This document shows positions 53,304-62,408 of a stretch of DNA of 64,000 bases, one piece after another. Positions within the stretch are counted from its first letter, which is position 1. Each line of letters begins with the position of its first letter. Below the pieces are notes generated by a model. The model did not search any database and was not told where the DNA came from. It saw only the letters and a list, made by a program, of their open reading frames with translations. Position numbers and translations under genes: made by a program. This stretch comes from Parvibaculum sp039680535 (GTDB taxonomy: Bacteria > Pseudomonadota > Alphaproteobacteria > Parvibaculales > Parvibaculaceae), in NCBI RefSeq assembly GCF_039680535.1, contig NZ_JBDKSS010000013.1, forward strand, positions 310,001-374,000. Direction: 5' to 3'.

Positions 53304-54893
53304 ATGAGGCGTGTTCTGGCGATTGGTCTGGACGGCTTCGACATAGGGCTGGGAGAACGCCTCATGTCGCAAGGCCGTCTGCCAAACCTGCAACGCCTGC
53401 GCGCGGACGGAGCTTCATTCCTGCTCGATCATGGGCGCGACAAGCTTTCGGGCCTTGCCTGGGAGCATGTGGCGAGCGGTCTCGCGCCGTCGGATGGCGG
53501 GCGCTGGTCGGCGGTCCGCTTCGATGCCGATGCCTGCGATGTGTTCCAGGATGAGGGGCGGGCGCCTTCTTTTCTGCCGCTGCTCGATCAGCCGGTCGTC
53601 GCGTTCGACCTTCCCTATTGCCATCTCCCGAGGGACGGGAAGGTGATGGGACTGGCGAATTGGGGCGCGCATGACCCCGGCGTTCCGACCCATGCCAATC
53701 CCCCCGGCCTTGCGGAGGAGATCGAAGCGCGTTTCGGTCCGTATCCGGCTGCGGACTTCATCTATGGCTTTTGCTGGCCTTCGGTCGCGAAGACCGAGGC
53801 GTTGAGCGCGGGGCTGGTCGCCGCCGTCGAAAAGCGCAAGGAGATCGCACTCTGGCTCCTTGGCGAGCGCTTGCCCGACTGGAACCTCGCGATCATCGTT
53901 CCCTCGGAAGCGCATTCTGGCGCGGAGCCGCTCTGGCACGGGGTCGATCCGGCTCATCCTCTCCATGCCCATCCCTCCGCCACGGCGGCGCGGGATGGCC
54001 TCATCGCGATATATGAAGCGCTTGACCGATTGGTCGGGAGCCTCGCCGACGCGTTTCCCGACGCGGCCCTGCTTGCCTTTTCCATGCATGGCATGGGCGC
54101 GAACGAGGCCGACGTGCCGGCCATGGCGCTGCTGCCGGAGCTTCTCTATCGCCGTGCCTTTGGCAAGCCATGGATGCGGGCGTTCATTCCCGAGGAGCGG
54201 CTCCCGGACGGGACGCCGCTCTTGCGCGAAGACGAGACATGGGAGCAGCTCCTTCGCAGGCTTGTGCCTTCGCCGGATGCGCCGCGCGGGTTCAGAAGGA
54301 CGCTTGCGAAAATGGGCCTTGGGCCGAGAGGCGGGATGGAAGCGTTGCGTCGGCTTCACGCGCCCGGCCGCATTGGCTGGATGCCGGCGACGCGCTATCG
54401 GCCCTTCTGGCCGCGCATGGATGCATTCGCTCTTCCTGCATTCTATGACGGCCAGATTCGCATCAATCTCGAAGGCAGGGAGGCGCAGGGCCGCGTGCCC
54501 GCATCGCATTATGAAGCGCTTCTGGCGGAGCTCGAAGCGCTTCTCTCGGAATGCCGCAATCCGTTGACCGGGGGGGCGGCCATTCGTGAGACCTACAGAC
54601 CGGCAAAAGCAGCGCAGGAAATCGGACCCTACGAGGCCGACCTCTATGTGCTCTTTGAACCGAATCTGGTGGGGCTCCAGCATCCTGGCCTCGGAACCGT
54701 CGGCCCGCTGCCCTGGCGCCGGACGGGAGGCCATTCGGGCGATTGGGGCTTTCTTTTCGGTGCGGGGCCAGGCGTTCCGAGGGGGGCGAATGGAACCGCC
54801 AGTTCCTTCGACGTGGTCCCGACGCTGATCGCGATGCTCGGCGGGGATCCGAACCTTGTCCGAAGCGGCAGCCCATTGTTCAACCCTGCCTGA
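53304..54893 (+). CDS. Alkaline-phosphatase-superfamily hydrolase
   Basis: 529 residues. AP-core metal-binding motifs: LAIGLDGFD at the start, FSMHGMGAN in the middle and GGHSGDWGF near the end. Belongs to the predicted phosphohydrolase/phosphodiesterase group (COG3379-like). No signal peptide, so it would act in the cytoplasm. The GmhA-like gene follows after 77 bases in the same direction. It may dephosphorylate a sugar or lipid phosphate intermediate. Substrate unknown. Confidence 0.82.
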   Translation: MRRVLAIGLDGFDIGLGERLMSQGRLPNLQRLRADGASFLLDHGRDKLSGLAWEHVASGLAPSDGGRWSAVRFDADACDVFQDEGRAPSFLPLLDQPVVAFDLPYCHLPRDGKVMGLANWGAHDPGVPTHANPPGLAEEIEARFGPYPAADFIYGFCWPSVAKTEALSAGLVAAVEKRKEIALWLLGERLPDWNLAIIVPSEAHSGAEPLWHGVDPAHPLHAHPSATAARDGLIAIYEALDRLVGSLADAFPDAALLAFSMHGMGANEADVPAMALLPELLYRRAFGKPWMRAFIPEERLPDGTPLLREDETWEQLLRRLVPSPDAPRGFRRTLAKMGLGPRGGMEALRRLHAPGRIGWMPATRYRPFWPRMDAFALPAFYDGQIRINLEGREAQGRVPASHYEALLAELEALLSECRNPLTGGAAIRETYRPAKAAQEIGPYEADLYVLFEPNLVGLQHPGLGTVGPLPWRRTGGHSGDWGFLFGAGPGVPRGANGTASSFDVVPTLIAMLGGDPNLVRSGSPLFNPA

Positions 54894-54970
54894 CAGACGA
54901 AAATGCAATCCATGTGTTATGTGTCGGATGGGGCGCCCGACCGAACTTCGCCCCCTGAAGGGATATTGAG

Positions 54971-55537
54971 ATGAGCTTCCGGACCTATTGTCTCGACAGC
55001 GCGCGATTGCTTGAGGAGACGGCGAACCATGTCTCCGACGCAACTGTCGAGGCGGCGATCGAGGCGACTGCCGGAGCGCTTCGGGCGAACAGGGCTCTGC
55101 TCGTCTGCGGCAATGGCGGTTCGGCCTCCGATGCCATGCACATCACGGGCGAGCTCGTCGGGCGCTTCCTGAAGGAGCGCCGCGCGCTCAAGGCGATCTG
55201 TCTGAGTTCCAATCCGGCGGTTCTGACGGCCTGGGCGAATGATTACAGCTACGACACGGTTTTCTCGCGTCAGGTAGAGGCCTTCGGCGAACCGGGCGGC
55301 GTTCTGCTCGGTCTTTCGACATCGGGAAATTCGGTCAATGTCGTCAAGGCGTTCGAAGAGGCGAAGAAGATCGGCATGACGACCATCGCCATGACCGGGC
55401 GCGGCGGCGGCAAGCTGGCGGCGCTTTCCGACATTCTGCTCGACGTGCCGTCGCATTCGACGCCAGCCATTCAGCAGGCGCATATCTGTCTTTACCATTA
55501 TCTCTGCGAGATGGTGGAAGCGCGCTGCCTCGCCTGA
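54971..55537 (+). CDS. gmhA: GmhA-like sedoheptulose-7-phosphate isomerase
   Basis: 188 residues, SIS fold. LVCGNGGSASDAMHITGELVG and GLSTSGNSVNVVKA match GmhA, which makes D-glycero-D-manno-heptose-7-phosphate for LPS core or glycoprotein heptose. No hldE/hldD genes are in the window, so the heptose route is incomplete here. An alternative is a related SIS isomerase (DiaA-like), but GmhA-type residues fit better. Confidence 0.87.
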   Translation: MSFRTYCLDSARLLEETANHVSDATVEAAIEATAGALRANRALLVCGNGGSASDAMHITGELVGRFLKERRALKAICLSSNPAVLTAWANDYSYDTVFSRQVEAFGEPGGVLLGLSTSGNSVNVVKAFEEAKKIGMTTIAMTGRGGGKLAALSDILLDVPSHSTPAIQQAHICLYHYLCEMVEARCLA

Positions 55538-55546
55538 AAGCCGCCT

Positions 55547-56386
55547 TCAATAGGCGGGGCGGTATATGTCTTTCGCCACCCAGAGATTGTGGTAATTGTT
55601 CCCCGTCGAGATGCCGAGTTCGGCAATCGTTCCTGGTACGGTCTTTCTCTTGATGGCAATCGTCTGGCCGAAAGACGTCATGCAGTGATATTTCGGTTCG
55701 CCGGGGCGCGTCGGCTCGCGCCACATGGCGCGACCCATGATCAGCTCCTCAGCCTCGCATGTCAGCGCGATCGCCTTGCCGAAAAGCGTCGGTCCTGTCG
55801 GGCAGAGCGATGACGGGCCGTAATATTGGCTGCGCACATTCGCGCAGACGAGTTCGATAGCCTTGGCGAGCGCCTTGTGCCGGGGCGGTGCCGCAAAGAT
55901 TCCGTTGCTCGTATCCCAGGGTGTCGAGGACATGAAGTCGCGGAAGATCGCGAGCCTTTTGCCGTCGAAGTTCACGGGCTTCTGAAAGAAGAAGGACAGA
56001 TCGGCGTAAACGCCGCCGTATTCGTGAAGAATGCAGTAGCGTGCGAGGTCGGCCTTGTAGGCGTAGGGCTTCAGGCTGTCGAAGGCGGTGAGCACCTCGG
56101 AGCCGTAGCGCGATTGCAGGAAGGCGCGCGCGGATTCCCCGTCGAAGAAATGGTGGTCAAGTCCGCGGTGCTGCTCCCTGAACGACGCAATGTTGGCCTG
56201 CACGAGTTCGGGCAGGGGGTGGTTTCCCCGGTCGTCAGCGGTGATGAGGATATTCGCAAGGATCACGATATCTGCCTGCTCCTGCCCGCATTCTGCTGAA
56301 GGCGGTCCATTCTTGCCCATCGACCGGTGCCGGAACAGAGGGGGAGGCCAAAAATCCTTCCGCCCAAGGGTATGAAGGGCCGTCAC
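55547..56386 (-). CDS. GT32-like glycosyltransferase with altered DXD motif
   Basis: Up to 279 residues. GTG 56384-56386 or ATG 56318-56320 may be the start; neither has a good ribosome site. Contains SLKPYAYKADLARYCIL and EYGGVYADLSFFF, the Och1/GT32-like 'sugar-binding region' where the family normally has DXD. Here the third position is serine (DLS), not aspartate. The rest is consistent with a GT-A transferase, using mannose or a related sugar. Convergent with the GmhA gene. Confidence 0.75.
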   Translation of the reverse strand: MTALHTLGRKDFWPPPLFRHRSMGKNGPPSAECGQEQADIVILANILITADDRGNHPLPELVQANIASFREQHRGLDHHFFDGESARAFLQSRYGSEVLTAFDSLKPYAYKADLARYCILHEYGGVYADLSFFFQKPVNFDGKRLAIFRDFMSSTPWDTSNGIFAAPPRHKALAKAIELVCANVRSQYYGPSSLCPTGPTLFGKAIALTCEAEELIMGRAMWREPTRPGEPKYHCMTSFGQTIAIKRKTVPGTIAELGISTGNNYHNLWVAKDIYRPAY

Positions 56387-56433
56387 AAAAGGATATTTTC
56401 CGCCACAACATCCCTGAATTCAGAGGCCGAATA

Positions 56434-57534
56434 GTGTCATCCCTCTCGTCCAGTGCCGACAGATCCTCCGCTCGCGTAGCCCTTGTCACGGGTATCACAG
56501 GCCAGGATGGCGCCTATCTCGCACGCCTTCTTCTCGACAAGGGCTATGTCGTCCATGGCGTGAAGCGGCGCTCGTCGTCCTTCAACACGGGGCGTATCGA
56601 CGATCTCTATCAGGATCCGCATATCGAAAGCGCGCGCCTCTTCCTCCATTATGGCGATCTGACGGATTCGTCCAATCTCATTCGCATCGTGCAGGAGACG
56701 AAGCCCGACGAGATCTACAATCTCGCCGCCCAAAGTCATGTTCAGGTGAGCTTCGAGACGCCGGAATACACGGCCAATTCGGATGCGCTGGGAACGCTGC
56801 GCCTGCTTGAGGCGATCCGCATTCTCGGCATGGAAAGATCGACGCGCTTCTATCAGGCGTCAACATCCGAACTTTACGGCCTCGTACAACAATCGCCCCA
56901 GAATGAGCGTACGCCCTTCTATCCGCGTTCGCCTTATGCCGCCGCCAAGCTTTACGCCTACTGGATCACGGTGAATTACCGCGAGGCCTATGACATGCAT
57001 GCCTCGAACGGAATCCTCTTCAATCATGAAGGGCCAACGCGCGGCGAGACCTTCGTCACGCGAAAGATCACGCGTGCCGTTGCGGCCATTGAGCTTGGCC
57101 TTCAGGAAACGCTCTATCTCGGCAATCTCGATGCGCGTCGCGATTGGGGCCATGCGCGCGACTATGTTGAGGGCATGTGGCGTATTCTGCAGCAGGACGT
57201 GCCTGACGATTATGTGCTGGCCACGGGCGAAACCCATTCGGTGCGCGAGTTCGTGGAACTCGCCTTCGCCGAAACGGGCCGCAAGATCGTCTGGAAGGGC
57301 GAGGGTGTGGACGAGGTGGGCATCGATATGGATAGCGGCAAGACGCTGGTCCGGGTCGACCCGCGCTATTTCCGCCCGACCGAGGTCGATGTGCTGATCG
57401 GCGATGCGCGCAAGGCGCATCAGAAGCTTGGCTGGTCGCACACCACGACCTTCGGCGAACTGGTTGCGGAGATGGTGACCTCAGATCTCAAGGTCGTGGC
57501 GGACGAGGAAAGCCGGAAAGCGCGGCATGACTGA
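56434..57534 (+). CDS. gmd: GDP-mannose 4,6-dehydratase
   Basis: 366 residues from GTG 56434 with AGAGG upstream. Extended SDR: TGITGQDGAYLARLLL, catalytic residues in QASTSELYG and SPYAAAKLYAYW, and FNHEGPTRGETFVTRKI. Converts GDP-D-mannose to GDP-4-keto-6-deoxymannose. Overlaps the fcl gene by 8 bases. All key residues expected of Gmd are present. Confidence 0.95.
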   Translation: MSSLSSSADRSSARVALVTGITGQDGAYLARLLLDKGYVVHGVKRRSSSFNTGRIDDLYQDPHIESARLFLHYGDLTDSSNLIRIVQETKPDEIYNLAAQSHVQVSFETPEYTANSDALGTLRLLEAIRILGMERSTRFYQASTSELYGLVQQSPQNERTPFYPRSPYAAAKLYAYWITVNYREAYDMHASNGILFNHEGPTRGETFVTRKITRAVAAIELGLQETLYLGNLDARRDWGHARDYVEGMWRILQQDVPDDYVLATGETHSVREFVELAFAETGRKIVWKGEGVDEVGIDMDSGKTLVRVDPRYFRPTEVDVLIGDARKAHQKLGWSHTTTFGELVAEMVTSDLKVVADEESRKARHD

Positions 57535-58486
57535 GCAGACGAGCTACCAGCTCGAGGGCAAGAAGGTTTTTGTCGCCGGCCATCGTGGCATGGTCGGCTC
57601 GGCCCTCCTGCGTCGGCTCGGCGGCGAATCCTGTGAAGTGCTGACGGTTGGGCGTGAGAGAGTCGATCTGCGGCGTCAGGCAGAAGTCGAAGACTGGATG
57701 GCTGCGGAAAAGCCGCAGGCGGTTTTTCTCTCGGCGGCGACGGTTGGGGGAATTCTGGCCAACGACGCACGGCCGGCCGAATTCATCTATGACAACATGA
57801 TGATCGAGGCGAACATCATCCACGCAGCCTGGCGTATTGGTGTCGAGAAGCTGCTTTTTCTCGGTTCATCCTGCATCTATCCAAAGCTCGCGCCGCAGCC
57901 TCTGCGGGAAGACGCATTGCTGACAGGACCTCTCGAACCGACGAACCAATGGTATGCGGTGGCGAAGATTGCGGGCATCAAATTGTGCCAGGCCTATCGC
58001 CGTCAGTATGGATGCGATTTCATCTCGGCCATGCCCGCCAATCTTTACGGCGTCGGCGACAATTTCGATCTCGAATCCTCTCACGTCGTACCGGCGCTGA
58101 TCGCGAAGATGCATGCCGCGAAGCTGGCGCATGCGCCATCCGTCGTCATCTGGGGCACGGGCGCGCCGCGGCGCGAGTTTCTTAGTGTCGAAGACTGCGC
58201 GGACGCGCTCGTCTTCCTCATGAAGAACTATTCCGGCGAAGACCAGGTGAATGTGGGCTCGGGCACGGATATGACGATCCGGGAACTCGCGGAGCTCATC
58301 AGGCGCGTTGTCGGATTCGAAGGAGAAATACTGACCGATCCGACGAGGCCCGACGGAACGCCGAAAAAGCTGCTCGATGTCTCGCGGCTCGAAGGCTGGG
58401 GCTGGCGCCCGGGCGTTTCGCTGGAACGCGGCATTTCAGATGTCTATCGCTGGTATTGCCAGACGCAGGGAGGCGCCGATGTCTGA
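57527..58486 (+). CDS. fcl: GDP-L-fucose synthase
   Basis: 319 residues. Epimerase-reductase that makes GDP-L-fucose from the Gmd product. VAGHRGMVGSALLRRL at the cofactor site, AATVGGI, and catalytic Ser/Tyr/Lys in FLGSSCIYPK and NQWYAVAKIAG. Length and motifs are standard. Overlaps genes on both sides by 8 bases, so gmd, fcl and the second gmd are one unit. Confidence 0.95.
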   Translation: MTEQTSYQLEGKKVFVAGHRGMVGSALLRRLGGESCEVLTVGRERVDLRRQAEVEDWMAAEKPQAVFLSAATVGGILANDARPAEFIYDNMMIEANIIHAAWRIGVEKLLFLGSSCIYPKLAPQPLREDALLTGPLEPTNQWYAVAKIAGIKLCQAYRRQYGCDFISAMPANLYGVGDNFDLESSHVVPALIAKMHAAKLAHAPSVVIWGTGAPRREFLSVEDCADALVFLMKNYSGEDQVNVGSGTDMTIRELAELIRRVVGFEGEILTDPTRPDGTPKKLLDVSRLEGWGWRPGVSLERGISDVYRWYCQTQGGADV

Positions 58487-59555
58487 GCCTCTGCGTCGGC
58501 CGCCGGTCGCCATGATTACCGGGATCACGGGTCAGGATGGCGGGTACCTCGCCGAACTGCTGCTGCGGCAAGGCTATGTCGTGCATGGCCTCGGCCGCGA
58601 TCCGGAGAAACTGAGAGACAGTCGCCTGACGGAACTCGTCGGGACCAATCCCAACCTCGTCCTGCACGTCTGCGACATGGCGCAGGGCGGACGGCTTCAT
58701 GAGCTTGTGGAGATGATTGCGCCCGATGAGATCTACAATCTCGCCGCACAAAGTCATGTCCAGAAGAGCTTCGAGGAGCCGGACTACACGATCGACGTCA
58801 ACGCGACGGGGACGGTCCGTCTGCTGAAAGCAATCGTCAAGCTCGGCATGGAGCGCAGAACGCGCTTCTTCCAGGCTTCAAGCTCGGAGATGTTCGGCCA
58901 CGCGACGGGCGGAATGCAGAACGAGGAGACGCCGTTTCATCCGCTGAATCCATATGCGGTCGCCAAGCATGCCGCCTTCGAGGCGACGATCAATTTTCGC
59001 GAGGCCTATGGGCTTCACGCATCGAACGGCATTTTGTTCAACCATGAAAGCCCGTACCGTGGCGCGGCCTTCGTGACGCGAAAGATTTCTCAGGCGGTCG
59101 CGGCGATCCATCTCGGTAGCGAGGAATGTCTGAAGCTCGGCAATCTCGACACCCGGCGCGATTGGGGCCATGCGCGCGATTATGTCGAGGGCATGCGGCT
59201 CATGCTGCAGCAGCCCGTGCCGGGAGATTATGTGCTGGCGACCGGCGTCAATCGGTCCGTACGCGAATTCGTGGAGACCGCCTTCCGTCAGGTTGGGCGC
59301 GTGATCGAATGGCGTGGCAGCGGTATTGAGGAAGAAGGCTTCGACGCAGCCAGCGGCCGTCGCCTCATCGCCATCGATCCGATGTTCTTCCGCCCGACCG
59401 ATGTGAACGCGACGCTCGGCGATGCAGGCAAGGCCCGGAGGCTTTTCGGTTGGACGTCTGGAACCAGCTTCGAGCAACTCGTGCGTGAGATGGTGGAGGC
59501 AGATATTCGCCGTCTCGAAGCAGCGCCCCGCACCGCGGCGTTGCGTCCGGCATAG
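58479..59555 (+). CDS. Second GDP-mannose 4,6-dehydratase-like enzyme
   Basis: 358 residues from ATG 58479 (GGGAGG five bases upstream). Related to the first Gmd: TGITGQDGGYLAELLL, FNHESPYRGAAFVTRKI, and WGHARDYVEGM. But the catalytic block reads QASSSEMFGHATGG and NPYAVAKHAAF, and a segment near 30-60 is shorter. It may be a separate dehydratase for another GDP-sugar, or a redundant copy. The two enzymes bracket fcl. Confidence 0.85.
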   Translation: MSEPLRRPPVAMITGITGQDGGYLAELLLRQGYVVHGLGRDPEKLRDSRLTELVGTNPNLVLHVCDMAQGGRLHELVEMIAPDEIYNLAAQSHVQKSFEEPDYTIDVNATGTVRLLKAIVKLGMERRTRFFQASSSEMFGHATGGMQNEETPFHPLNPYAVAKHAAFEATINFREAYGLHASNGILFNHESPYRGAAFVTRKISQAVAAIHLGSEECLKLGNLDTRRDWGHARDYVEGMRLMLQQPVPGDYVLATGVNRSVREFVETAFRQVGRVIEWRGSGIEEEGFDAASGRRLIAIDPMFFRPTDVNATLGDAGKARRLFGWTSGTSFEQLVREMVEADIRRLEAAPRTAALRPA

Positions 59556-59727
59556 AACGGCAAGATTGCGCCTGCTCGAGCGGCTGACGGGCCTTTCACG
59601 TCTTATGCTTCGGGGGCGGACTTTGCTCCTATTCGGAGCAACTCCCTGAGGCGGCGCCGCGCAGAACGTGGGATCGTCCAACGGCGTGCGGCCGATTGGC
59701 AATCAGGCAATCGGCGCTTGCGTTTGG

Positions 59728-59755
59728 CTATGGTAAATGCACCAATTCACCATAG
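59728..59755. promoter_or_regulatory. Inverted repeat before the priming-transferase gene
   Basis: CTATGGT-N14-ACCATAG (59728-59755), perfect 7-bp arms, about 65 bases before the chosen start. Possible operator. No regulator is assigned. Confidence 0.4.
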
Positions 59756-59819
59756 GGGGCGATCCCCGAAGGGTGTTTTCAGCGGGCTTGCGATTGTTGC
59801 GCCTGAAAGCGGTGGGGGC

Positions 59820-61337
59820 ATGAGGGAACAGGGTACCGGATGGGCCGTCGGGCGTGCGTCGTGGGCGGAACGTGAAGTCCTGAGCGCCGCGGCCGTCGGT
59901 CATGCGTCGTTGAATGCGGTGCGGACCGCCAGCCGCTCCTCACGCCCCTTCATTCGCTCCAAGCGCGTGATTGCCGACAGCGTTGCGGCCTTCGACTTCC
60001 TCGTGGTGGTCGTCACCTGCGTCATGGCCAAATGGGCTTACGTCGATCGGTTTCTCCGTAGCGAGCAGGATATCGGCACCTATCTGGCGGCCGGGCTGAT
60101 CGGCGCCTCGATCTCGTTCCTGTCGCTCAGAAACCAGAACCTCTACATTTTTGACACTCTGGTCAGCATGAGAGGGACGGTGAGGCGCATCGTGCTCGGC
60201 TTGGCGATTGCAGCCGTCAGCCTCATCAGCGCTGCCTATGTATTCAAGATTTCCGCGCATTTTTCTCGCGGCTGGTTCATCATCTGGTTCGCGCTCTCGG
60301 CGGCGCTGCTCCTCTCGGTTCATCTGGTGGTTTCCGCCTTGCTGCGGCGCTGGACGCGGGCCGGATATTTCGCGCGCCGTATCGCCATCTATGGCGGGGG
60401 CGAGATAGCCGGGCGACTGATTGAGCGGCTGAACTTCGGAAGCGATGGGCCTCGCCTGATCGGCGTGTTCGACGACCAGCCGTCCGCCGGCCCCCGGCCT
60501 GTTGCCATATCCGGCGGACTTTCAGACCTCATCAGCCTCGGCCAGGCCGAGCGCATCGACGAGGTGGTGATCGCGGTTCCGCTTGCGCAAGACCGCCGGA
60601 TCGGCCGTCTTGTCGAAGAGCTTGCCATACTTCCGGCCGATATTCGTCTCTGCCCGGACATGACGGCCTTCAGCACACGGCCGACGGGGGTCGTCCACTA
60701 CGACGGCGTGCCGGTTCTCGAAGTCGTTCGACGTCCGCTCGACAATTGGGGGCCGGTGATCAAGGTGATCGAAGACCGAATTCTCGCCGCGCTCCTGCTT
60801 GCCGCGGTATCGCCGGTCCTGCTTCTCATCGCGATGGCCATCCGCCTTGAAAGCGAGGGGCCTGTTCTCTTCCGTCAGCGCCGTCACGGCTTCAATCATC
60901 AGGTCTTTACGGTGCTGAAATTCCGCACCATGCGAGTGGCCGAAGATGGTCCGGTGGTGCGGCAGGCTCAGCCGAATGACTCGCGCGTGACGCGCGTGGG
61001 AAGGTTCTTGCGCCGCACGAGCCTCGATGAACTCCCGCAGCTCATCAACGTGCTCAGGGGGGAGATGTCGCTCGTCGGGCCGAGGCCCCATGCTCTGGCG
61101 CATAACGAGCATTTTTCGACCCTGGTCGAGCATTATGCGCGCCGGCACAAGATGCGGCCGGGAATGACCGGCTGGGCGCAGGTCAATGGGTGCCGCGGCG
61201 AAACCGACACGCAGGAAAAGATGCGCCGAAGGGTGGAGCTCGATCTTTACTATATCGAGAATTGGTCCCTCTGGTTCGACATCAGGATTCTGGCGCTGAC
61301 CCCGTTTCTTGGGCTATTCCACAGGAACGCCTATTGA
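59820..61337 (+). CDS. WcaJ-like undecaprenyl-phosphate sugar phosphotransferase
   Basis: 505 residues from ATG 59820, which follows GGTGGGGGC; longer frames from 59718 or 59730 overlap the inverted repeat. Four or five N-terminal helices, a CoA-binding/NAD-like cytoplasmic domain (IAIYGGGEIAGRLIERL), then the catalytic PglC-like domain: LKFRTM, RRTSLDELPQL, GEMSLVGPRPHA and RPGMTGWAQVNGCRG, with the active Asp-Glu pair. It transfers glucose-1-phosphate (or galactose-1-phosphate) to undecaprenyl phosphate and starts the repeat unit. Confidence 0.95.
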   Translation: MREQGTGWAVGRASWAEREVLSAAAVGHASLNAVRTASRSSRPFIRSKRVIADSVAAFDFLVVVVTCVMAKWAYVDRFLRSEQDIGTYLAAGLIGASISFLSLRNQNLYIFDTLVSMRGTVRRIVLGLAIAAVSLISAAYVFKISAHFSRGWFIIWFALSAALLLSVHLVVSALLRRWTRAGYFARRIAIYGGGEIAGRLIERLNFGSDGPRLIGVFDDQPSAGPRPVAISGGLSDLISLGQAERIDEVVIAVPLAQDRRIGRLVEELAILPADIRLCPDMTAFSTRPTGVVHYDGVPVLEVVRRPLDNWGPVIKVIEDRILAALLLAAVSPVLLLIAMAIRLESEGPVLFRQRRHGFNHQVFTVLKFRTMRVAEDGPVVRQAQPNDSRVTRVGRFLRRTSLDELPQLINVLRGEMSLVGPRPHALAHNEHFSTLVEHYARRHKMRPGMTGWAQVNGCRGETDTQEKMRRRVELDLYYIENWSLWFDIRILALTPFLGLFHRNAY

Positions 61338-61380
61338 ATAATTGTGGGGCCAAGCGCCCGGTTGATCCGGAGTCGGTGGA

Positions 61381-62367
61381 ATGAGCGTACTGGTAACGGG
61401 CGGCGCCGGATATATCGGCAGCCACGCGGTGATCGATCTGTCGGCGGCAGGCGAAGAGGTCATCGTTCTCGACGACCTGTCGACAGGCTTCGACTGGGCC
61501 GTGCAGGTGCCTGACAATCTCTATATCGGCGACATTGCGGATGGAGCCCTCGTCGGACGCATCATTGCAGAGCGCAATGTCGAGGCGGTCGTTCATTTTG
61601 CCGGTTCGGTTGTGGTTCCCGAATCCGTCGCCGATCCTCTCAAATATTATCTGAACAACACGGCCAAATCGCGCAGCCTCATCGAGATATGCGTGAAGGG
61701 TGGCGTCAGACATTTCATCTTTTCGTCGACCGCCGCCGTTTACGGCATGACTGGCGAAGCCGCCGTCAGCGAGGACATGCCGCTCAATCCGATGTCGCCC
61801 TATGGCGCCTCCAAGCTGATGACGGAATGGATGCTGCGCGACACTGCCGCCGCGCACGATCTCACCTATGTCGCTCTGCGCTATTTCAATGTCGCGGGCG
61901 GCGACCCGCAGGGCCGCATCGGCCAGTCGACGGCCAATGCGACGCATCTCATCAAGGTTGCCTGCCAGACGGCGCTGGGGCAGCGGCCCTATATCGAGGT
62001 CTTCGGCGAGGACTATCCGACGAAAGACGGAACCTGCATACGGGATTACATTCATGTGAGCGATCTCGCCGCGGCCCACACCTCCGCCCTGACCTATCTC
62101 CGAAACGGCGGCGCGAGCCTTGTCGCTAATTGCGGCTACGGCCACGGCTTTTCGGTGCGTGAGGTCCTGCGCTCGGTCGAGCGGGCGGCGGGGCGTGAAA
62201 TCGAGATTCGTCGGGCGCCGAGGCGACCGGGCGACCCGGCATCCGTCGTTTCAAATCCGGCGCGCCTCAAGGCGACGCTTGGCTGGGCGCCCAACTACGA
62301 CGATCTCGACACGATCGTCAGCCACGCTCTTGCCTGGGAAATGAAATTGAGGGAGCGAAACCGCTAG
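61381..62367 (+). CDS. galE: UDP-glucose 4-epimerase
   Basis: 328 residues. TGGAGYIGSHAVIDL cofactor loop, FAGSVVVPESV, SSTAAVYG and SPYGASKLMTE (catalytic Ser/Tyr/Lys), and RYFNVAGGDP. Makes UDP-galactose for the polymer. GGAG precedes the ATG, 43 bases after the previous stop, so same operon as the priming transferase. Confidence 0.96.
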   Translation: MSVLVTGGAGYIGSHAVIDLSAAGEEVIVLDDLSTGFDWAVQVPDNLYIGDIADGALVGRIIAERNVEAVVHFAGSVVVPESVADPLKYYLNNTAKSRSLIEICVKGGVRHFIFSSTAAVYGMTGEAAVSEDMPLNPMSPYGASKLMTEWMLRDTAAAHDLTYVALRYFNVAGGDPQGRIGQSTANATHLIKVACQTALGQRPYIEVFGEDYPTKDGTCIRDYIHVSDLAAAHTSALTYLRNGGASLVANCGYGHGFSVREVLRSVERAAGREIEIRRAPRRPGDPASVVSNPARLKATLGWAPNYDDLDTIVSHALAWEMKLRERNR

Positions 62368-62394
62368 ACGGTTCGCCTGGCGCGTTTCGCTCCC
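62351..62394. terminator. Inverted repeat around the galE stop
   Basis: GGGAGCGAAAC (62351-62361) and GTTTCGCTCCC (62384-62394), perfect 11-bp arms with a 22-base loop containing the galE stop codon. Lies between two facing genes. T-rich only weakly on either side, so the terminator role is tentative. Confidence 0.45.
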
Positions 62395-62408
62395 GTCAGT
62401 CTGCGACG

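Noticed and set aside
53415..55043. 542-codon minus-strand frame over the AP-superfamily gene
   Set aside because: Shadow frame, strongly Arg-rich, no motifs, while the plus-strand gene has complete metal-binding motifs.
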